Source of the DNA: UA16 sp965661575
GTDB lineage: Bacteria; Bacteroidota; Bacteroidia; Flavobacteriales_D; Sanyastnellaceae
Direction of reading: 5' to 3'
DNA: 59,965 nucleotides
Assembly: GCA_965661575.1 (NCBI GenBank)
Contig: CBFIEJ010000006.1
Location: 1-59,965, forward strand
Shown piece by piece: positions 35,577 through 44,965 of the stretch (the stretch's first letter is position 1; every line of letters begins with the position of its first letter). The position numbers and the translations under genes are program-made. The notes beneath the pieces were generated by a model. It made no database searches. It worked only from the letters and a program-made list of their open reading frames with translations, and was not told the DNA's origin.

Positions 35577-36707
35577 ATGAACGTGTATCTTGATAATGCA
35601 GCAACCACGGCCGTTGCACCAGAAGTGGCAGAAGCCATGATTCCGGTGTTGCAGGAGGCGTATGGTAATCCGTCATCAAGCCATGCGATTGGCCGCAAGA
35701 CGAGGGTCATTATCGAGCAAAGCAGACGATCGATTGCGAAGCATCTCAACTGTCACTCGAGTTGCCTCTACTTCACCTCGGGTGGAACGGAGGCTGATAA
35801 TTTGGCTTTGCGCGGTGCTGTGCGCGACCTGGGCTGCGAACGCATCATCACATCAGAGGCAGAGCACAGTGCTGTCATCAAAACCGCCCGCTCCCTCGAG
35901 CGCTCGCACGGCATTCAATTGGACTTGGTGGACCACCTTGAAGATGGTACCATCGATTTGAAGCATTTGGAAAGATTGCTCGCCACAGGCCCGAAAACCA
36001 TTGTGAGCATTATGCATGCCAACAATGAGGTGGCAGTTGTGCAAGATCTCCATGCCATTGGTTTGCTTTGCCGCAATGCGGACGCGTTGTTTCATTCGGA
36101 TACGGTGCAAACCATGTGTCATTATGCATTCGATTTGGAGACGTTGCCAGTGGATTTTATCACCTGCTCGGCGCATAAGTTTCACGGCCCAAAAGGAGTC
36201 GGGTTTTTGTACATACGCAAGGGAATTCAATTGGGTGGCCAAATTGAAGGGGGCAGTCAAGAACGTGCTGTTCGTGGAGGAACGGAGTCGACCCATAACA
36301 TCGTTGGTTTGGCTGCTGCTTTTAATCTGGCTTATGCTGAATTGGAAGAACATGAGCAGCATATTCGTGCGCTCAAAGCGCAGATGGCTTTGGGCTTAAA
36401 ATCGTTGTTTCCCAGCATCCGATTCAACGGTGATTCTGACAAGGAAAGTCGTCTTTATACCGTTCTTAATGTGTCGTTTCCGCCGCACCCCAAATCAGGG
36501 ATGGCGCTTTTCTTGCTCGATTTAGAAGGTGTAGCCTGTTCGGGGGGAAGTGCTTGTTCGAGTGGAGCCACGTTGGGCTCTCATGTGTTGCGGTCTCTAA
36601 AATTCCACGATCCTGAGCGCGCGAGTCTGCGTTTCTCTTTTGGCCGGTACAACACTGGTCGCGATGTAGAACTGGCACTCAAGGCGATCGAGCGGGTTTT
36701 TGCTTGA
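35577..36707 (+). CDS. Cysteine desulfurase (NifS/IscS type)
   Basis: 376 residues from ATG 35577, which gives the canonical N-terminus MNVYLDNAATTAVAPEVAEAM; earlier in-frame starts overlap glmM and add junk. PLP-binding Lys lies in SAHKFHGPKG, and catalytic Cys in GGSACSSG, a short-loop group I type. HANNEVAVVQD is the PLP/substrate-binding segment. It mobilises sulfur from cysteine for Fe-S clusters or thiolation. No IscU or SufE partner is adjacent. Confidence 0.94.
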   Translation: MNVYLDNAATTAVAPEVAEAMIPVLQEAYGNPSSSHAIGRKTRVIIEQSRRSIAKHLNCHSSCLYFTSGGTEADNLALRGAVRDLGCERIITSEAEHSAVIKTARSLERSHGIQLDLVDHLEDGTIDLKHLERLLATGPKTIVSIMHANNEVAVVQDLHAIGLLCRNADALFHSDTVQTMCHYAFDLETLPVDFITCSAHKFHGPKGVGFLYIRKGIQLGGQIEGGSQERAVRGGTESTHNIVGLAAAFNLAYAELEEHEQHIRALKAQMALGLKSLFPSIRFNGDSDKESRLYTVLNVSFPPHPKSGMALFLLDLEGVACSGGSACSSGATLGSHVLRSLKFHDPERASLRFSFGRYNTGRDVELALKAIERVFA

Positions 36708-36769
36708 CATGATTTAGTCCGTTGCGCTGTTATTGCGCGTATCGGATTAACTTAGGCTTCCATTTCGTC

Positions 36770-38311
36770 ATGCCTTTTAATTCCGCATTCAACTGGTTCA
36801 TCCGTAAACGCATGTACTCCATTGACTTGGTGCGCAAGCAACCGGTTGAGGTTCAGCGAGGACTTTTTAATGATCTGGTGTCCCAAGGCAGAAGAACTTC
36901 TTTTGGCCGTGAGTCGGGCTTTAACTCCATTCGCAATTGGAATGATTTCAAGCGAGTCGTTCCCATTCGAACATATGATCAGTTGAAGCCTTGGATTGAT
37001 CGGGCAAAGGCGGGCGAATCAGATGTTTTGTGGCCGGGAGAGACGCAATGGTTTGCAAAGAGTTCAGGAACAAGTGCTGATCGAAGCAAATTTTTGCCGG
37101 TGACGAACGCATCCCTGGAGTCCTGTCATTACAAAGGAGGGAAGGATTTGCTGGCGTTGTTCTGTCATCAACGCCCTGATGCTCAGTTGTATGGTGGCAA
37201 GCATTTGATCTTGGGCGGATCATCTTCACTTGATTCCATGGGGACCGGTTCATACACGGGAGACCTTAGCGCGATCATCGTGCAGAACTTGCCGTTTTGG
37301 GTAGAAGCCAGAAGGACACCGAGCAGGGAAATTGCCATGATGGACAATTGGGAAGAAAAGGTCGACGCCATGGCGCGCGCAACGATGCGCGAGGATGTGC
37401 GTATTCTGGCTGGAATTCCCAGTTGGATGTCGGTGGTGGTCAAGCGAGTTTTGGATTTGTCTGGAGCAAATTCTTTAAGCGCAGTTTGGCCAAATCTTCA
37501 GCTGTTTATGCATGGTGGTGTCAGTTTTGCGCCGTACCGCGCAGAGTTCGAATCATTGATTGGCAGCACGAGTCATCCATTTGATTACCTCGAGACGTAC
37601 AATGCATCCGAAGGTTTTTTCGGGTTGCAAGATCGTTTAGCTGAGAATGATATGTTGATGATGTTGGATTATGGGATTTTTTTCGAGTTCGTACCGTTGA
37701 CGGAATGGGAGAGTGAGAACCCAATTGTTTTAGAATTGCGAGAGTTGGAAGTTGGGGTGGATTACGCCTTGGTCATTTCGACGAATGCGGGTCTTTGGAG
37801 GTATGCTCTTGGCGATGTCATTCGCGTCACAGAAATGCATCCTTTCCGAATGCAAGTAGTCGGGCGGACAACGTCGTATTTAAATGCATTTGGGGAAGAA
37901 GTCATGGTGGCACAGGCGGACAAGGCTGTAGCCGAGGCATCCGCACTCACCGGTGCCCGTGTCAAAGAATACACTGCCGCTCCAATGTTCATGCGCCAGG
38001 ATCGTACAGGAGGACACCAATGGGTTCTTGAATTCGCAAAAGAGCCACAAGGTGGTATGGATTTATTTTTGGAGTGTTTGGATGCGTCGCTTAAAAGACA
38101 AAATTCAGATTACGATGCAAAGCGCAGTGGGGGATTGGCATTGCAATTTCCCGAGGGCTGTGTTGTTCGTGATGGAACTTTTGAGCACTGGCTGCGATCC
38201 AAGGGCAAGTCGGGAGGTCAGCATAAAATTCCGAGGCTTTTGAATTCACGCGAAATGGTTGAAGAAGTATTGTCAATCTCCAAAGAACAGATGATCGCTG
38301 ATCCGGTGTAG
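36770..38311 (+). CDS. GH3 family acyl-adenylating enzyme (auxin-responsive GH3-like)
   Basis: 513 residues from ATG 36770. GH3 enzymes form acyl-adenylates and conjugate them to amino acids or other amines. The phosphate loop KSSGTSADRSKFLPVT (~105) matches SSGTS, followed later by FMHGGVSFAPYR, YNASEGFFG and LWRYALGDVIRV. The plant family handles hormones, but the bacterial substrate is unknown; Bacteroidota members are common. No terminator is seen before the next gene, 129 bp downstream. Confidence 0.9.
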   Translation: MPFNSAFNWFIRKRMYSIDLVRKQPVEVQRGLFNDLVSQGRRTSFGRESGFNSIRNWNDFKRVVPIRTYDQLKPWIDRAKAGESDVLWPGETQWFAKSSGTSADRSKFLPVTNASLESCHYKGGKDLLALFCHQRPDAQLYGGKHLILGGSSSLDSMGTGSYTGDLSAIIVQNLPFWVEARRTPSREIAMMDNWEEKVDAMARATMREDVRILAGIPSWMSVVVKRVLDLSGANSLSAVWPNLQLFMHGGVSFAPYRAEFESLIGSTSHPFDYLETYNASEGFFGLQDRLAENDMLMMLDYGIFFEFVPLTEWESENPIVLELRELEVGVDYALVISTNAGLWRYALGDVIRVTEMHPFRMQVVGRTTSYLNAFGEEVMVAQADKAVAEASALTGARVKEYTAAPMFMRQDRTGGHQWVLEFAKEPQGGMDLFLECLDASLKRQNSDYDAKRSGGLALQFPEGCVVRDGTFEHWLRSKGKSGGQHKIPRLLNSREMVEEVLSISKEQMIADPV

Positions 38312-38440
38312 TGGGAAAAACAGCCCGCATGGAGCCTCATGCACAGAGGAACGTTCATACCCTGTTGGGTTTCTGTTGAAAACCCATGTTTCATTGCGCC
38401 GCTTCAAGGCCTAATTTGCAGATTGAACGAAGCCAAGATT

Positions 38441-39058
38441 ATGCACATTGCAATAGCCGGAAACATTGGGTCGGGTAAAACGACACTCACGACGCTCCTC
38501 GCGAAACATTACCGTTACGAGCCTCATTTTGAGCAGGTTGATGACAACCCTTATTTGAACGATTTTTACAAAGACATGCAGCGTTGGTCTTTCAACTTGC
38601 AGGTCTTCTTTTTGCGCTCGCGTTTTGCGCAGCTTGCTGAATTGCAGGAAAGCGGAAAAAAGGTCATCCAGGACCGAACGATATACGAGGACGCACATAT
38701 TTTTGCGCCCAATCTCCACTCGATGGGGTTGATGAGTAGTCGTGACTTCAAAAACTACCAAGACTTGTTTGAGTTGATGGAGAAATTCATATCTCCTCCC
38801 GACTTGATGATTTACTTGCGTGCTTCCGTTCCAAAACTTGTGGAGAACATCCAAAAACGGGGACGCGACTATGAGGAGGCGATTCGTTTGGATTACCTCA
38901 ACCGCTTGAACGAACGATACGAGGCATGGATCAGCACGTACTCAGCTGGCAAGCTTCTGATCATTGACGTAGACGAGAACGGCTTCCACGAGAGCAAGGC
39001 AGATCTCGGCACAGTCATCGAGAGCGTGGATGCCGAACTGCACGGATTGTTCGTCTGA
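38441..39058 (+). CDS. Deoxynucleoside kinase
   Basis: 205 residues from ATG 38441 (MHIAIAGNIGSGKTT), which places the P-loop at residues 7-15 as usual; the 34-residue upstream extension is not conserved-looking. The DRT motif QDRTIYEDAHIFA carries the ERS/DRS-type catalytic region, and the lid is QKRGRDYEEAI. It phosphorylates deoxyadenosine/deoxyguanosine-type substrates in salvage; exact specificity is not readable. Followed by a bidirectional terminator. Confidence 0.93.
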   Translation: MHIAIAGNIGSGKTTLTTLLAKHYRYEPHFEQVDDNPYLNDFYKDMQRWSFNLQVFFLRSRFAQLAELQESGKKVIQDRTIYEDAHIFAPNLHSMGLMSSRDFKNYQDLFELMEKFISPPDLMIYLRASVPKLVENIQKRGRDYEEAIRLDYLNRLNERYEAWISTYSAGKLLIIDVDENGFHESKADLGTVIESVDAELHGLFV

Positions 39059-39081
39059 AAGCTGCAAAAACATTAGGCATG

Positions 39082-39112
39082 AAAAAAGGGAACCATTGAG
39101 GTTCCCTTTTTT
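39082..39112. terminator. Bidirectional terminator between dNK and hppA
   Basis: A 13-bp perfect stem AAAAAAGGGAACC/GGTTCCCTTTTTT with loop ATTGA gives a U-tract on both strands. It serves the convergent kinase and pyrophosphatase genes. Confidence 0.9.
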
Positions 39113-39147
39113 GTGACTTCAATTTGAAGCCTTCGATTGCAGAAGAA

Positions 39148-41406
39148 TCAATCTTCCGCGCGGGACTGCTGTTCTGCGATGCCTTCAACAGTCTGCTCAA
39201 TCTGCGTCTCCTCGATTTGGCTGTGTCCACCATTTTCGCTGTGATCGCTTAGAATCGGAGCGATGACAAGACCTACCAAACAGGTGAGCTTGATCAAGAT
39301 GTTCATGGATGGTCCGCTGGTGTCTTTGAAAGGATCACCTACCGTGTCACCAGTGACCGCTGCTTTGTGCGCATCGGAACCCTTGAAGGTCATTTCTCCG
39401 TCAATTTCAACCCCGGCCTCAAACGACTTCTTCGCATTGTCCCAGGCTCCACCAGCATTGTTCTGGAAAATGGCCCATAAAACACCGCTCACCGTAACAC
39501 CTGCCATGTAGCCGCCAAGTGTTTCAGCAGCGTACTGACCGTCGATGCCAAAGGCGAGTGGCAGCAAGCCAATCACCAATGGGAAAATGATGGTCAAGGC
39601 TCCTGGGAGCATCATTTCTCGCAGAGCAGCTTGTGTTGAGATGTCAACGCACTTGCTGTATTCCGGTTTGCCTGTTCCTTCGAGGATTCCGGGAATCTCT
39701 TTGAATTGGCGTCGCACTTCTTTCACCATTTCCATGGCTGCCTTGCCAACTGAATTCATCGCCAAAGCAGAGAAAACAACAGGAATCATCGCGCCAATGA
39801 AAAGGGCGGCTAGGACGTTTGCTTTGAAGATGTTGATGCCGTCAATGCCGGTGAATTCGACAAAAGCAGCAAACAAAGCCAAGGCAGTCAATGCTGCTGA
39901 TGCGATGGCAAATCCTTTTCCAATGGCTGCTGTTGTGTTACCAACAGAGTCGAGGATGTCTGTGCGCTCACGGACTTCGTCTGGCAGTTCGCTCATCTCG
40001 GCGATTCCTCCTGCGTTGTCTGCGATTGGACCAAAGGCATCGATGGCCAATTGCATTGCCGTCGTCGCCATCATGGCACATGCTGCAATAGCAACCCCGT
40101 AGAATCCAGCGAACTCATAGGCTCCGAAGATGGCAGCAGCAAAGAGTAAGATTGGACCGAACGTGGAGATCATACCAGTAGCAAGGCCAGCAATGATGTT
40201 GGTCGCTGCTCCGGTGGCAGATTTCTGCACGATATCGAGGATGGGCTTTTTACCAAGACCGGTATAATACTCCGTCATGTATGAGATAGCTCCTCCCACA
40301 GTCAAACCGATGAGTACGGCATAAAAGACATTGACTGAATCAAACGTGCGCAATCCTTCTCCAAAGAATTCCATGCTCATCTCACTTGGGAGCATCCAAT
40401 CGATCAAGAAGTAGCACGCTACAGCAGTCATGATGATGCTGCTCCAATTTCCAATGTTCAAAGCACGTTGAACTTCAGGCTCTTTTGCACCGTCATTGAC
40501 TCGAATGAAAAGGGTCCCCAACACTGAAAAGATGATACCAAGAGCAGAGATGATCAGCGGCAAGAGAATGGTTGAGATGCCACCAAAGTCGTCGGTGATG
40601 TTTCCACCCATGTCGTTGATGACATAATTTCCAAGCACCATAGCTGCAAGCACAGTTGCGACGTATGAACCGAAGAGGTCAGCACCCATTCCGGCCACGT
40701 CACCTACGTTATCGCCTACATTGTCTGCAATGGTTGCAGGGTTTCGGGGGTCATCCTCTGGGATGCCCGCTTCCACCTTACCAACGAGGTCTGCACCGAC
40801 GTCGGCTGCCTTCGTGTAAATGCCACCACCGACACGTGCAAAGAGTGCGATCGACTCAGCTCCGAGTGAGAAGCCAGCAAGTGATTCCAAAACAATTGTC
40901 ATGGATTCCACACCTGCCCAAGTTCCTCCGCTTTTCATTTGGAACAACAAGATGAAAAGCATGCTCAATCCGAAAACGGCCAAGCCCGCAACACCTAGTC
41001 CCATGACCGTACCTCCTGTGAAACTTACTTTCAAGGCGTGTGCAATGCCCGTTCGCGCCGCCTGGGTGGTACGGACGTTGGCTTGTGTAGCGATGCGCAT
41101 GCCAATGTTGCCGGCGAGTGCAGAAAATACAGCGCCAATGACAAAAGCAGCGACGATGTAAATTTCAGTTGTCTCAACAATCGAAGAGACAAAACCAAGC
41201 AAGGCACCAGCGACGACAACGAAAATGGCAAGAATGCGGTATTCTGCATTGAGGAATGCGAGTGCACCTTCGTGAATGTGCTGAGCAATCTCAGCCATTT
41301 TTGCTTCACCAGCGTCTTGTTTGCGTACCCATGCGCCTTGTATGGCCATGATGAGCAATCCCAAAATGGCGATTACTGGTACTGAATAAAGCAGGATTGT
41401 ATCCAT
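39148..41406 (-). CDS. hppA: Membrane-bound ion-pumping pyrophosphatase, K+-dependent type
   Basis: 752 residues, ~16 membrane segments. It couples PPi hydrolysis to H+ or Na+ export. Active-site signatures: GGGIYTKAADVGADLVGKVEAGIPEDDPRNPATIADNVGDNVGD region (~196-235) and the later GDTVGDPFKDTSGPS. The motif GNTTAAIGKG (~490) has Ala-Ala rather than Lys, the mark of K+-dependent enzymes. H+ versus Na+ selectivity is not settled here. The C-terminal ~20 residues are an acidic Gln/Glu-rich tail. It lies 67 bp downstream of pdhB. Confidence 0.95.
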   Translation of the reverse strand: MDTILLYSVPVIAILGLLIMAIQGAWVRKQDAGEAKMAEIAQHIHEGALAFLNAEYRILAIFVVVAGALLGFVSSIVETTEIYIVAAFVIGAVFSALAGNIGMRIATQANVRTTQAARTGIAHALKVSFTGGTVMGLGVAGLAVFGLSMLFILLFQMKSGGTWAGVESMTIVLESLAGFSLGAESIALFARVGGGIYTKAADVGADLVGKVEAGIPEDDPRNPATIADNVGDNVGDVAGMGADLFGSYVATVLAAMVLGNYVINDMGGNITDDFGGISTILLPLIISALGIIFSVLGTLFIRVNDGAKEPEVQRALNIGNWSSIIMTAVACYFLIDWMLPSEMSMEFFGEGLRTFDSVNVFYAVLIGLTVGGAISYMTEYYTGLGKKPILDIVQKSATGAATNIIAGLATGMISTFGPILLFAAAIFGAYEFAGFYGVAIAACAMMATTAMQLAIDAFGPIADNAGGIAEMSELPDEVRERTDILDSVGNTTAAIGKGFAIASAALTALALFAAFVEFTGIDGINIFKANVLAALFIGAMIPVVFSALAMNSVGKAAMEMVKEVRRQFKEIPGILEGTGKPEYSKCVDISTQAALREMMLPGALTIIFPLVIGLLPLAFGIDGQYAAETLGGYMAGVTVSGVLWAIFQNNAGGAWDNAKKSFEAGVEIDGEMTFKGSDAHKAAVTGDTVGDPFKDTSGPSMNILIKLTCLVGLVIAPILSDHSENGGHSQIEETQIEQTVEGIAEQQSRAED

Positions 41407-41473
41407 AATAAAAATTGTATTGCATCCTAATTTGATGCGGTTGATTCAGGGTTGTTTACTTCAAATGTGTTCT

Positions 41474-42466
41474 TTACGCGACGTATGCTACGCTCTTCAC
41501 GGCTTCCATGATGTCCTTGACTTGTGGCAAGGCTTCTTCAATCAGCGGTGGAGAGAAAGCGAAAGGGGTATCTGTCTGACAAAGGCGCACGATTGGTGCG
41601 TCAAGGTAGTCAAAAGCGTTGCGTTGAACACGGTATGCGACTTCGCTGCTGATGCTTGCTACCGGAAAGCTCTCTTCAACGATGACCAATCGGTTGGTCT
41701 TTTTGATGCTTTCGATGATGGTGTCAAGATCGAGGGGACGAATGGTGACCAAATCGATGATTTCAACTTCGATGCCTTCTTTTTCAAGTTGGTCGGCTGC
41801 TTCGTGCACGGTCTTCAGTATTTTCCCGAAGGAAACGATTGTGACTGCATCTCCTTTGCGACGGATGTTGGCTTTTCCAATAGGAACGAGGAATTCCCCC
41901 TCGGGTATCATTCCTTTATCTCCATACATCTTTTCACTTTCCATGATCAACACTGGATCATTGTCACGAATGGCTGACTTCAGAAGGCCTTTTGCTTCAT
42001 AAGGTGTAAACGGCGTCACAACCTTCAATCCTGGAATGGACGCATACATGGATTCGAACGACTGGCTGTGTGTGGCTGCCAGTTGGCCGGCTGTGCCGTT
42101 CGGGCCGCGGAAGACAATAGGTACATTGTACTGACCTCCACTCATTTGCAGCATTTTTGCCGCATGGTTGATGATTTGGTCGGCTGCCAAGATGGCAAAA
42201 TTCCACGTCATAAACTCGACAATTGGTCGCAGACCGTTCATCGCAGCGCCGACAGCAATGCCAGCGAAACCAAGTTCCGCAATGGGGGTGTCGATTACGC
42301 GTTCTGGACCAAATTCATCCAGCATGCCTTTCGATGCTTTGTAGGCGCCGTTGTACTCAGCGACTTCCTCGCCCAATAAAAACACGCTCGAATCACGGCG
42401 CATCTCTTCGCTCATGGCTTCACAAACGGCCTCTCTAAATTGCACTTCACGCATTGTCTTCTCCAT
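41474..42466 (-). CDS. pdhB: Pyruvate dehydrogenase E1 component, beta subunit
   Basis: 330 residues. With the alpha subunit (not in this window) it forms the thiamine-dependent E1 that decarboxylates pyruvate. Recognised by VQFREAVCEAMSEEMRRDSSVFLLGEEVAEYNGAYK near the N-terminus, FMTWNFAILAADQIINHAAK, RGPNGTAGQLAATHSQSFE and ALPQVKDIMEAVKSVAYVA. ATG 42454 is a possible alternative start. Split from its usual pdhA neighbour and placed before hppA. Confidence 0.93.
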   Translation of the reverse strand: MEKTMREVQFREAVCEAMSEEMRRDSSVFLLGEEVAEYNGAYKASKGMLDEFGPERVIDTPIAELGFAGIAVGAAMNGLRPIVEFMTWNFAILAADQIINHAAKMLQMSGGQYNVPIVFRGPNGTAGQLAATHSQSFESMYASIPGLKVVTPFTPYEAKGLLKSAIRDNDPVLIMESEKMYGDKGMIPEGEFLVPIGKANIRRKGDAVTIVSFGKILKTVHEAADQLEKEGIEVEIIDLVTIRPLDLDTIIESIKKTNRLVIVEESFPVASISSEVAYRVQRNAFDYLDAPIVRLCQTDTPFAFSPPLIEEALPQVKDIMEAVKSVAYVA

Positions 42467-42479
42467 TCAAATTGGTCGG

Positions 42480-42487
42480 CAAAGATA
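42480..42487 (-). promoter_or_regulatory. TAnnTTTG -7 element of pdhB
   Basis: TATCTTTG on the minus strand is an exact consensus match 13 bases before the pdhB ATG, giving a leader of about ten bases. Confidence 0.5.
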
Positions 42488-42642
42488 AGCCAACAACTAA
42501 ATCAACAAAAATCAAATTCACAGCAACTACGAAGTAGCCGTTTTTGGACGGTCGAAGGGGCCGTTGGGTAGGAGTGGTTTTGGTTGGCCCCTGAGCCGAT
42601 ACATAAGCGGAGTGAGCCTTCCGCTTTTGGTCGTGCAATTCC

Positions 42643-42650
42643 TACCTTTG
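42643..42650 (+). promoter_or_regulatory. TAnnTTTG -7 element of etfB
   Basis: TACCTTTG, exact consensus, followed by CGAT and then the etfB ATG. The predicted transcript starts at or within a base or two of the initiation codon. Confidence 0.6.
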
Positions 42651-42654
42651 CGAT

Positions 42655-43392
42655 ATGAAAATACTCGTTTGCATAAGTCAAGCACCCGATACAACTAGCC
42701 GCATTGCTTTCACGGATGGCGACAAGGCTTTTGATTCTAGCGGAGTGCAATATATTGTCAATCCATACGACGAATGGTATGCGCTAGTGCGAGCCATTGA
42801 GTTGAAGGAGCAACAAGGCGGAAGTGTAACCACCTTGACAGTTGGAGGCGCAGAGTGCGATCCCATCATTCGGAAAGCGTTGGCCATTGGTGCGGACGAT
42901 GCAATCAGAATCGACGCGAATCCGCAGGATTCGATGCAGGTTGCTCGTTTGATTTCAGATCACGCACGTTCAGAATCTTTTGACATCATCTTGTGCGGTA
43001 AGGAAACCATTGACCACAACGGTTCAGTTGTTCCCGCCATGGTGGCAGAATTGCTCGATCTTCCTTTTGTGGCCTTGGCCACTTGCCTAGAAGTCGAAGG
43101 CACGATTGGAAAAATGAATCGGGAAGTCGGCGGAGGAGAAGAGTCAATCGAAGTCTCCATGCCCTTTGTCGCAAGTGCAGCGAAAGGAATGGCAGAGCAA
43201 CGAATCCCGAACATGCGTGGCATCATGTCCGCCCGGTCAAAGCCATTGAACGTATTGGAGGCTTCCGTCGAGGCTGCCACGAGCGTGAGCAAGTTCACCT
43301 TGCCTCCAGTAAAAGGCGCGTGCAAAATGATCGATGCCGATCGTCCAGAAGAACTCATCCGTCTCCTTCGTGAGGAGGCAAAAGCCATATAA
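42655..43392 (+). CDS. etfB: Electron transfer flavoprotein, beta subunit
   Basis: 245 residues. MKILVCISQAPDTTSRIAF opens the fold; VNPYDEWYALVRAIELKEQ and LCGKETIDHNGSVVPAMVAELL are typical of EtfB, and the C-terminal segment carries the AMP site. It pairs with EtfA to shuttle electrons from acyl-CoA dehydrogenases to the quinone pool. etfA follows after 3 bp; no ETF-quinone oxidoreductase gene is nearby. Confidence 0.95.
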   Translation: MKILVCISQAPDTTSRIAFTDGDKAFDSSGVQYIVNPYDEWYALVRAIELKEQQGGSVTTLTVGGAECDPIIRKALAIGADDAIRIDANPQDSMQVARLISDHARSESFDIILCGKETIDHNGSVVPAMVAELLDLPFVALATCLEVEGTIGKMNREVGGGEESIEVSMPFVASAAKGMAEQRIPNMRGIMSARSKPLNVLEASVEAATSVSKFTLPPVKGACKMIDADRPEELIRLLREEAKAI

Positions 43393-43395
43393 GTC

Positions 43396-44340
43396 ATGTC
43401 AGTTTTAGCAATTGTTTCAACCAAAAATGGCGCTCCAACGAAGAGTGGATTGGAGGCTGCGAGCTACGCAGCAGACTATGCATCTTCGCAGGGGGTGTCT
43501 GCGGTCGCTTTGGTCGCCGGTGAGATCACAGGTGATGGTGGGATTGGTGCCACAGGAATCAGCAAAGTGCTGCATTGTTCGGAAGCCTTTACCGATAGCG
43601 GTCAATGGGCGAAGTTAGCGGCGGCAGCCGTGCAACAAGAAGGTTCCACTTCAGTGGTTGCGTCTCATGACCATTTTGGCCGCGCGGTAGCGCCGAGGGT
43701 TGCAGTCCGTCTTCAGGCAGGTCTCGTGGCAGGCGTCACGGAATTGCCCGCGAATGGAACAGTCCGTAAGAATGTTTTTTCAGGCAAGGCCATGGCAGAC
43801 GTTGCAGTGAGCACAGCGGTGGCGGTTTACACCGTAACGCCCAACGCGTTCGGGATCAAGTCGAATTCAGCGGAGGCGACTATTGAGGCGTTCTCGGCAG
43901 AAGTGGGAGCGGCGCGCGAAAAGGTGACCGGCTTCGACTCAGCCAGTGCGGATGGGCAAGTTCCATTGCCAGAAGCTGAATTGGTTGTGAGTGCCGGCCG
44001 TGGTCTGAAAGGACCAGAAAATTGGGGGATTGTCGAGGATTTGGCCCAAGCATTGGGTGCGACAACGGCATGTTCTCGTCCGGTATCCGACATCGGTTGG
44101 CGCCCACACCATGAGCACGTCGGGCAGACGGGCATCACCATTCGTCCAAATCTGTACATCGCGGCTGGAATTTCCGGAGCCATCCAGCATTTGGCCGGAG
44201 TCAACCAATCAAAAACAATCGTGGTCATCAATACCGACCCTGAAGCGCCCTTTTTCAAGGCGGCAGACTACGGCATTGTGGGCGATGCTTTTGAGATCTT
44301 ACCGAAGCTTACAGCAGCAGCTAAGACATTAAACAGTTGA
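43396..44340 (+). CDS. etfA: Electron transfer flavoprotein, alpha subunit
   Basis: 314 residues. The N-terminal domain pairs with EtfB. The C-terminal FAD-binding domain shows LVVSAGRGLKGPENW, GATTACSRPVSDIGWRPHHEHVGQTG, and YIAAGISGAIQHLAGVNQSKTIVVINTDPEAP, the ETF-alpha signature. Immediately downstream of etfB and clearly cotranscribed. Confidence 0.96.
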   Translation: MSVLAIVSTKNGAPTKSGLEAASYAADYASSQGVSAVALVAGEITGDGGIGATGISKVLHCSEAFTDSGQWAKLAAAAVQQEGSTSVVASHDHFGRAVAPRVAVRLQAGLVAGVTELPANGTVRKNVFSGKAMADVAVSTAVAVYTVTPNAFGIKSNSAEATIEAFSAEVGAAREKVTGFDSASADGQVPLPEAELVVSAGRGLKGPENWGIVEDLAQALGATTACSRPVSDIGWRPHHEHVGQTGITIRPNLYIAAGISGAIQHLAGVNQSKTIVVINTDPEAPFFKAADYGIVGDAFEILPKLTAAAKTLNS

Positions 44341-44383
44341 TACCCAACGACGACTTAACTTCGCATTCAATCTTTTCCATCGC

Positions 44384-44965
44384 ATGCCGAAAGTAGAAAT
44401 GGAAATTTCCGATATCACCCTCAGCGGCTCCTCTTCAGGAGCCTACGCAATGGTGCTCGGGGAAATCAACGGAAGTCGCAAGCTGCCAATTGTCATTGGT
44501 GGTTCAGAGGCACAGGCTATTGCCATTGAAATTGAGAAAATGAAGGCTTCTCGACCTTTGACACATGACCTTTTCAAAACCACACTCGAGACGTTTGGTC
44601 TCCAGGTGAGTGAGGTGATCATTTACAACATGGTGGAAGGTGTGTTTTTTGCCAAACTCCTGTGTGAGGGCGGAGAGAAAACAGAAGAGATTGATTGCCG
44701 TCCGAGCGATGCTGTTGCACTGGCTTATCGGTTTGGTTGTCCCATCTTTTGTTCCGAAGAGGTGTTGAAGTTGGCCGGCATTGGTGAGAGTGAAATTGCT
44801 GAGTCGAACGAGGAGATTGAAGCACCTAAAGTGACGAAGCCAAAACGCCGGCAAAAAAGTTTGGAGGTGCTCGAAAAGGATCTGTCGAAAGCCATCGCAC
44901 GAGAAGATTACGAGCAGGCCTCGCGGTTGCGAGATGAAATCGAACAAAGAAAGGGAAACGAATGA
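44384..44965 (+). CDS. DUF151 bifunctional-nuclease-family protein with C-terminal UVR motif
   Basis: 193 residues. The DUF151 domain (~1-125) shows LPIVIGGSEAQAIAIEIEKM, RPLTHDLFKTTLETFG and DCRPSDAVALAYRF. A charged linker leads to a UvrB/UvrC-interaction motif at ~155-190 (LEKDLSKAIAREDYEQASRLRDEIE). Plant DUF151 homologues have nuclease activity; in bacteria the role is not clear. The stop overlaps the purE start as ATGA, so the two are translationally coupled. Confidence 0.9.
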   Translation: MPKVEMEISDITLSGSSSGAYAMVLGEINGSRKLPIVIGGSEAQAIAIEIEKMKASRPLTHDLFKTTLETFGLQVSEVIIYNMVEGVFFAKLLCEGGEKTEEIDCRPSDAVALAYRFGCPIFCSEEVLKLAGIGESEIAESNEEIEAPKVTKPKRRQKSLEVLEKDLSKAIAREDYEQASRLRDEIEQRKGNE